Assembly: GCA_964560205.1 (NCBI GenBank)
Contig: CAZLKT010000020.1
Coordinates: forward strand, 1 to 7,870
Direction of reading: 5' to 3'
Length of the DNA: 7,870 nt
Origin: CAZLKT01 sp964560205
GTDB lineage: Bacteria; Pseudomonadota; Alphaproteobacteria; Holosporales; Holosporaceae
Positions 1 to 5,700 of the stretch are shown piece by piece. Both the position numbers and the translations under genes were made by a program. Position 1 is the stretch's first letter. The number at the start of each line of letters is the position of its first letter. The notes beneath the pieces were generated by a model that saw only the letters and a program-made list of their open reading frames with translations, did not search any database and was not told the origin of the DNA.

Positions 1-2434
1 ACTTGAGATCGTCTAGAATCATCTTCTGTTCTGGCTTATTAGCTTTCGAAATGAACTTCCCCGAAGGATCATCTTCTGACATTGTCAGATTCGCTTTCAC
101 CCAGTCAGGGTAACTTGATTGCAGGATACTCCCTTGATTCCCTCTGTGACCTTCATCACTCTTCACCTCTTCAGGGTAGAAAACCCCCTCTAGATCCTGT
201 GTGTAATCCTCTTCATCCTTCACCTTTTGTCTGAGATTATTTTTTTTCCTGAAGTCCTCTTTTTCCTGCTCTGTTTGGAAGAAGTTGTTTATAAAGTTTT
301 CATTTCTTTTTCCAAACCGATGTAGCGTTTTTTTGTTTTTCTCTGAAGTATTGCGTATATTGTCGATAAGCTCCCTATCCTTATTTTCAGCAATGCTCCG
401 AATACCAAGTGTTATGATCTTCGTCCCACTCTTTTTCTCTTTTTTGAAGTAGTTATCGAGGGGGGCTTCCTCTGTATCCGCTAAAAGGTCTATTAATTTT
501 TTCCTTGTCTGATGAATCTCTTCTTCCTTTTTCCTTGTCTGATAAATCTCTTCTGCCTTTTTCTTCACGTCTGCAAATGTAGGATCATTGATTATGCCGG
601 ACAAAGCATTCAGGTTGTCCTGAGTCTGAAAGAGAAAAAGTGCAACCTCATCAGTGATGTTATTGAAATCCCCGGGCTGAAGAAGTGGAATATAGTCGCT
701 TGGGTCGAAAATGGGATTAATAGAATTGTGACCTCCTATACTGAACACAGAGGGCAAGTCTTTTCGAATCAAATCCTCTCTTTCCTCCGGTGAGAAGATC
801 TGGCGAGAGCTTTCTTTAAGGTCTTTCTCTTGCCGCCAGATGCGCTCCCTTTCTTCTTGTGGAAGTTTTGAGATCTTTTTCACGAAATAACTATTGAACT
901 CATTGTCAATATTGATATCCTTACGTATATTATAGAGTATACGTCCTATCTCCACTCCTGGGATGCTTTGAATTCTTTTCAGTGCGACGTGTTCCAGCAG
1001 AATTCTGTAAGTTTCGAATTTCGTGAGGCAAGAGAGACATTCAGGTGTATAGGTCCCTCTCTCTATAAGATTTTTCAGCTTTTTTCGTGAATCAATGACC
1101 TTGATCCCCACTTCCCCTATCGTCTCTTCTCTTTTCATCCCTCTATTTGCCTCGAGCTCTTTAATTTTTGTATCCAGGTCCTCTGACCATGCACCGTTTT
1201 TTCCAGAGAGGAAAATCAGTGCTTCTTTAGTTGCGATGAAAGGAATATCAGAGTATTCAAGAACATCGATATACTCTCTTTTACGTGGAGATGAATCAAA
1301 GCGCTTATTGGTGATGATCTCAATGAGCTTTTCTCGACATTTTTTACGTGCCTCCTGTGGTGCCGATTTATCTTTCCTCCACTGATGAAACACCATAAAA
1401 AGACTGGGTATCAGCAGAGCAGGGTATCCCATTCCTAACTTTTTCACCAGCTCTGGAAAGAGATACCAGCCGCTTGCAAAAAGCCCAGACGCCAAGCCTC
1501 CTATGAGAACTTTTTTCTGATCTGCCTTTCCCTTGAAAAAATGACTGTATCCCTCACCTGCTAGAGAGGGGACCCCACCAATGGTGAGAGCAGCAGGGAG
1601 CTGAGATGTGCAGATTTTATTCCATGCATCCCCCAGGAATATTTTTTCAGGGAAGAAATACATGCCGCTTGCAAGGAGAACTGCTGCTGTACCAAGTGCA
1701 GTTTGTTTTATTCCGCCATGGCCTTTCCACATATTGTAGAGCCCACTGAGGGAAGTGGATGCTCCCACGCCCCCTAGAGAAAGAACAGTAGCATCATGTG
1801 GGGAAATATTCTTCATATGGTCTCTTACTCTATCTTTCCAGGGGAGACCAACCTCAGAGTGTTCTGAGATATCGTCTCCTTCATCTGTTTCTGTGACATT
1901 CACCACAGGGTTTTCTGAGGCATCATTTCCGTTATCTGTCTCTGCGACATTCACCACAGGGTTTTCTGAGGCATCGTTTCCGTTATCTGTCTCTGCGACA
2001 TCCCCCTCAGAGCGTTCTGATATATCTTGATCCGTATCATGAGAATCAGGAGTCTGGAGGACAGGGACTTCTGATGAATCTTGAGTCATGCTATACAATA
2101 CTGCGCCAGCTACGAGAGCCACGCCAGTTCCCATAACAGCAGTTTCCAAAGAGAAAGAGGGCCACCACCAAGAGGTGGCGGTAGATGCTGACACAGCGCT
2201 TGCTTTTTTTCGCAATATGTTTTGTGGTGGTTTTTTTTGGTTCTTTAATGGCAGTTCTTTTCGAGCTTGGGGCAAAATGGTCCCGAGCTTTTTTTGTGCA
2301 CCAGTCTTAACCTTTGCTGAAGCAGCCACAGGTTTTCGGAAACTCTTATTTGATGGTGACACTTCTTTTGCTGATACGTGTACAGCCATCATCCATGACA
2401 GTGCTATCATAAAAAGCTTTCCTGTGCGTCTCAT
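1..2434 (-). CDS. Large modular exported membrane protein, paralogue A (3' end beyond window)
   Basis: The frame is open from ATG at 2434 to the left edge (811 codons), so the C-terminus is missing. I do not recognise a named family. Residues 1-22 form a Sec signal peptide (MRR, hydrophobic LFMIALSWMMAV, then VSA before K23). Residues 23-90 are Lys/Pro-rich. A hydrophobic segment lies at 97-116, and an acidic linker at 117-200 carries 17-residue repeats. About five hydrophobic segments follow at 215-350, including a duplicated pair. From 351 on the protein is charged and probably helical, with two copies of a module (about 368-500 and 550-660) that match paralogue B (2786-7204), including the block RGTYTPECL. 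The start is supported by a GAGGT Shine-Dalgarno 8 nt upstream and by alignment of its signal peptide with that of paralogue B. The likely location is cell envelope or secreted; the function is unknown. The call is certain as a gene, not as to role. Confidence 0.9.
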   Translation of the reverse strand, partial: MRRTGKLFMIALSWMMAVHVSAKEVSPSNKSFRKPVAASAKVKTGAQKKLGTILPQARKELPLKNQKKPPQNILRKKASAVSASTATSWWWPSFSLETAVMGTGVALVAGAVLYSMTQDSSEVPVLQTPDSHDTDQDISERSEGDVAETDNGNDASENPVVNVAETDNGNDASENPVVNVTETDEGDDISEHSEVGLPWKDRVRDHMKNISPHDATVLSLGGVGASTSLSGLYNMWKGHGGIKQTALGTAAVLLASGMYFFPEKIFLGDAWNKICTSQLPAALTIGGVPSLAGEGYSHFFKGKADQKKVLIGGLASGLFASGWYLFPELVKKLGMGYPALLIPSLFMVFHQWRKDKSAPQEARKKCREKLIEIITNKRFDSSPRKREYIDVLEYSDIPFIATKEALIFLSGKNGAWSEDLDTKIKELEANRGMKREETIGEVGIKVIDSRKKLKNLIERGTYTPECLSCLTKFETYRILLEHVALKRIQSIPGVEIGRILYNIRKDINIDNEFNSYFVKKISKLPQEERERIWRQEKDLKESSRQIFSPEEREDLIRKDLPSVFSIGGHNSINPIFDPSDYIPLLQPGDFNNITDEVALFLFQTQDNLNALSGIINDPTFADVKKKAEEIYQTRKKEEEIHQTRKKLIDLLADTEEAPLDNYFKKEKKSGTKIITLGIRSIAENKDRELIDNIRNTSEKNKKTLHRFGKRNENFINNFFQTEQEKEDFRKKNNLRQKVKDEEDYTQDLEGVFYPEEVKSDEGHRGNQGSILQSSYPDWVKANLTMSEDDPSGKFISKANKPEQKMILDDLK
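501..560. repeat. Two 30-bp direct repeats within paralogue A
   Basis: Units 501-530 and 531-560 differ at two positions. On the minus strand they encode EEIYQTRKK and EEIHQTRKK, a 10-residue duplication inside a highly charged, probable coiled-coil stretch (about residues 624-647). The 30-bp period keeps the reading frame. Confidence 0.8.
1389..1791 (-). other. Duplicated hydrophobic-hairpin region in paralogue A
   Basis: Residues about 215-349 of the protein hold several hydrophobic segments. Residues 215-265 and 280-330 align with each other at an offset of 65: LSLGGVGAS matches LTIGGVPSL, and LLASGMYFFPE matches LFASGWYLFPE. Each unit consists of a Gly/Ala-rich hydrophobic segment, a polar KG-containing turn, and a second segment ending in FPE, as expected for a membrane hairpin. 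A further hydrophobic stretch (GYPALLIPSLFMVF) follows at 334-348. Paralogue B lacks this block. Membrane insertion is inferred from hydrophobicity only. Confidence 0.7.
1844..2026. repeat. 51-bp in-frame tandem repeats in paralogue A
   Basis: Two central units, 1895-1945 and 1946-1996, differ at a single base, which is synonymous (Asn codon AAT versus AAC). A diverged unit lies at 1844-1894 and a partial one at 1997-2026. The encoded unit is VAETDNGNDASENPVVN, acidic and Asn-rich, located between the first and second hydrophobic segments. The period of 17 codons means copy number can change without breaking the frame. Confidence 0.92.
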
Positions 2435-2442
2435 ATAAATAT

Positions 2443-2447
2443 ACCTC
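2443..2447 (-). promoter_or_regulatory. Ribosome binding site of paralogue A
   Basis: The minus strand reads GAGGT here, 8 nt before the ATG at 2434. This is a good Shine-Dalgarno match at normal spacing and supports that start codon. Confidence 0.75.
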
Positions 2448-2471
2448 GAGCAATTGAAAAAATATTCTCCC

Positions 2472-2499
2472 ATTCTATGCTGTTACGCATTTATGTCAA
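2472..2499 (-). promoter_or_regulatory. Strong sigma70-type promoter of paralogue A (P1)
   Basis: On the minus strand a perfect -35 TTGACA (2494-2499) is separated by 16 nt from a -10 TAGAAT (2472-2477). Initiation near 2465 would give a leader of about 30 nt before the ATG at 2434. The DNA just upstream of the -35 is A/T-rich, as in an UP element. Confidence 0.8.
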
Positions 2500-2560
2500 T
2501 ATCATTACTTTAAAAAACAAAGTAAATAAAGTTTTTTTATTAATCAACACAGTAATGATA
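2500..2560. repeat. 10-bp perfect inverted repeat abutting P1
   Basis: TATCATTACT at 2500-2509 is the exact reverse complement of AGTAATGATA at 2551-2560, with a 41-nt A/T-rich spacer. Inside the spacer a second, weaker pair of AAAAAAC and GTTTTTT could extend pairing. The left arm begins at the base next to the -35 box of P1. It could be a pair of half-sites for a regulator or a structural element; the role is not shown by sequence. Confidence 0.6.
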
Positions 2561-2572
2561 AAATTATAAAAA

Positions 2573-2601
2573 AATATATATTGCTATATATTAATCGTCA
2601 A
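2573..2601 (-). promoter_or_regulatory. Second, upstream promoter candidate of paralogue A (P2)
   Basis: On the minus strand TTGACG (2596-2601) is followed after 17 nt by TATATT (2573-2578), each five of six matches to consensus. It lies about 100 bp upstream of P1. The sequence upstream of its -35 repeats the one upstream of P1 (TAATGATAtTTGAC). The very high A/T content raises the chance of a false match. Confidence 0.5.
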
Positions 2602-2609
2602 ATATCATT

Positions 2610-2641
2610 AAAAAACTTCTGGATTATGGTGTTCGTAGAAG
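2610..2641 (-). terminator. Weak terminator candidate for paralogue B
   Basis: Read on the minus strand, CTTCT and AGAAG can form a 5-bp stem around a 16-nt loop, followed at once by six T. It lies about 145 nt after the stop codon of paralogue B (2786) and just before P2. The stem is short and the loop large, so this is only a candidate. Confidence 0.3.
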
Positions 2642-2785
2642 AATTTATTTTTTTCAGGCACGCACCCTCACAGGAAGCAAGAGAGAGGGGGGCATGAAAA
2701 CAATGTGGTATGTTTTTTTCTTCTCTTTCTTTCTTGCTCCTCTCCTTAGAGGGACGGTTCTCTTTGTATTGAGCCCATATATTAA

Positions 2786-5700
2786 TCAGTCTTGCTCATG
2801 CATGCGCCCCTTTGCACTTAAGGAGGGGCTCCTCCTTGGGGGGGCATCTTGGTCTTGCTGATCACCATAGCTGTTTTGGTTTTTGCCTGACTGATGATGG
2901 CTTTTCTCTTTTTTCTCTTCCTCTTTTCCATTGATGATGCTCTTGACTGGGATGTTTGGAATCTTTTCTGGGGAGAGCCTTTTAATATCAGATTTTGTGA
3001 GTAAGGAGTTTATCTCGTCCTTAGGTTCAATATTACCTGCTATAAACCCTTCAACCTTTTTTCTTTGAGAAAGGATTTCTTCTAAGTTGTTTGTGGCGCC
3101 TTCAAGACTAGAGAGCTGTGGGGATTTTTCACTTGTACCTTTATAACGGTTTCCTTCTATGCTATCCAATGCTTCTGTCAGTTTCGTCTTCATTTTATTT
3201 TTTAATTTTTCCAAAGCACTTAGTCCTATTGTGCCTTGAAAAAGAAATGCTGCCGTCTCATAGGTCATTTTTTCGCACTCTTCATGGGTAAGATTTTCCA
3301 AAAATCGACGATATCTCCTTGCAGATAGACGAGGAGCTTCCTCTGGATTTCTGATTAGGAAAGATAGATCATCTTCTATTATTTTCTTTCTTTTATCTTC
3401 ATCTGGAAAAAGGATATGGAGAGTGGCATCTGGATTTGATGTTTTTTTCCACACGAGCTCTACATCTTTTTCTTCAAGCAAGACCAGTTGCTTGATAAAA
3501 AAGTCGCTGTCGCTATTCTTGTTCTTGATATCTTTATCAACCATCTTAGCAAAGTTTTCTTGGACGCTCTCATGCCCTATTTTTGTGAGTTGTGATCCCT
3601 GTAATTTTCTCCGGAGGAAAAGATTTGCGAGTGTTTCGACATCTATATTCTTCATGTCCTCTAATGAGAGATTTTGTACCTCTTCCTTGCTGAGGCGCAG
3701 GATTTTTGCGTTTTTCAGTGCTTTTTCTTCCTCCTTACTGGTGATGATTTGTGCAGTTTCTTCTTCTGTTGTCTGTCTTAAAATGCAAAAAGCAATCCTT
3801 GCCTTGAGTGATTGTTTTTTGAGACGTTCCACATCATCTTTATTCGTGAAATCGATCTTGAATTTTTCCAGAATTAGTCTCATTTTTTGATCTGAGAACT
3901 CATTTTTCTCTATTTTTTTATCAAGTTGGCCATATTTAAAGAGAATTGCTGCTCTTTCATCTTTTGCGTCAAGAATTTTTTTAATGTTCTCATCAGGTAG
4001 GGACACACGTGGTTCTTTCTGGAAGAACTCTTCTAGTTTTTCTGCTGTAATACGCAGTATGAAAAAAGGCGGGTTATCTCTATTTTGCAGTACTTTCATA
4101 ATATCGTGAAGTGTGAGCCAATCACCTATTTCATCATAGCAAGTACCTGATGTAAAGTTTGAAACTTTTTGTCGTTGAACATATATTTCTAATTTTTTTA
4201 TAACTTCAGAAAATAAAAGGGAATCTGTCTTTCTTTTCATCAAACCTATAATCAACTCCAACATTGCTAAATCCTTTGAGAAGAGTATGTCTTGGACCAC
4301 AGGTGTTATTTTATCGAAATCTTGAGGGTCAAGAAGTAAAATATCCTCTAGCCTGAGTTGAAAGGAAGGCATAACTCCATGAGTGTGGATAAAAGATAAG
4401 ACATCCTTGAATATTTTTTTTCTTTCCTCAACATCAAGCGGTTCCGTATAATCGAGGGAAATGGGAGGAGAGAAAGGATTGATTTTTCCATTGAGAATAG
4501 AATTAAATTTGTTAATAACTATTTTCTTTCTTTCTTCACGAGTTTTGAAAAATTTTTCAAAACTACTTTGTAGATACCTTGTTTTCCAAAGCACGCATTC
4601 CTTTTGTTTTTCTGGGAGTAAGGAAATTTTCTTTTCGAGAGAAGTTCCTGTTTGGTTCAGGTAGTTATTATCGAAGGTTGTGGCAATGTTTTGAAAGAGA
4701 TTGTCCCTCTTTTTTTCATCTATGGATTGCAGCTGTTCTTCCGTAACTCTTCCATGGAGGACGTAGCTTTGCAGTATTTGCAGATCAACCTTTTCCAAGT
4801 CGTCTTTCGTCATGTGTGGTATATCATCATATGCTTTTTTTTGGGCTTGAGCATTTTGGAGCGCTTCTTTTTCATTTTCCTTGATGAGTTTTCCGATATT
4901 CTCTTCTGTGATGTTGTCGTTATATATGCATATAGCAATTCTTATGGGACGTGAAAGTTGACTAAGTGTTTCGACGATTTTTTTATCATTATTGAAGTCA
5001 ATATCAAGTCCTGTAAATAAATTTTCTGTTTTTTTATGAAAGAGACCCTCCTGTTCCATTTCTTTATTAACTGATTCGTCTGAAGTTGAAATACTCATCT
5101 TTTCAGATGTCAATAGAGTTTTGGCTATTTCTTTATTCCTAAGGCAGGCTATGAAATGTTTAGGACCCACACGAGTCCGAGGAGGAAAAATGTTAAGGAA
5201 AGCTTCAAATTGTTTCGGTGAAATTTTTTTTATCTGATTTGTTGAAAGCTCGGAAGGTTCATATAACAATCCACAGATGGCAGATATAGGCAGAGTGTGA
5301 ATTTCTTCAGGTGGAATGTTGGGTTTAATGTTCGCTTGGAGTTTCTTGGTATCATAGAAGCTGAGAAAAGCCCCTATATCTTTGTCATATGGGGTAGCTC
5401 CCTGGAGGAATTGTTCAACTGTTTCTCGATAAGCAAGGATGTCGTTTAATTTTTTCACAGCATCTTCAGAGTGTTTCTCATGTTTTATTTTCTCTATTAA
5501 CTCTTTCAAATCCTGTAATCCCTCCTTTCCGTTGAAAAGAAGCCCTGCAGCTAGAGGAGTGATGCGGAGGTAATCCTCATGCTCAAGAAGTGCAATATAA
5601 TCTTTTCGTTGTGAAAATATGTCATCTTTATGTGGTTTTATCAAGTTGTTACTGAACAAGTCGTTCAGATTTTTTCGAATTCTTTGCTTTTTTTCTTCTT

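Larger units (their letters stand above)
2435..2785. other. 351-bp intergenic spacer between the paralogues
   Basis: The part nearest paralogue A (about 2435-2615) is very A/T-rich and holds P1, P2 and the inverted repeat. The part nearest paralogue B (about 2616-2785) has a strand-biased purine/pyrimidine stretch, pyrimidine-rich on plus at 2712-2747. I see no tRNA, no riboswitch and no convincing protein gene here. One 55-codon plus-strand frame starting at 2694 is discussed in the findings. Confidence 0.6.

Noticed and set aside
1844..2026. CRISPR-like array
   Set aside because: The repeats are contiguous with no unique spacers, lie within a coding frame, and have a period that is a multiple of three.
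512..2438. Several plus-strand frames of 91-116 codons opposite paralogue A
   Set aside because: The minus strand is open throughout with a signal peptide, ribosome binding site, promoter and homology to paralogue B. The plus-strand frames have none of these.
2739..2752. CCTCT-CCTT-AGAGG hairpin as terminator of paralogue B
   Set aside because: The 5-bp stem is not followed by a T run on either strand; on the minus strand A-rich sequence follows.
3423..3890. 155-codon plus-strand frame, rich in Ser and Phe, opposite paralogue B
   Set aside because: It is the antisense of Lys/Glu-rich codons. The minus-strand frame is continuous across it, shows clear internal homology, and has promoter and signal peptide.
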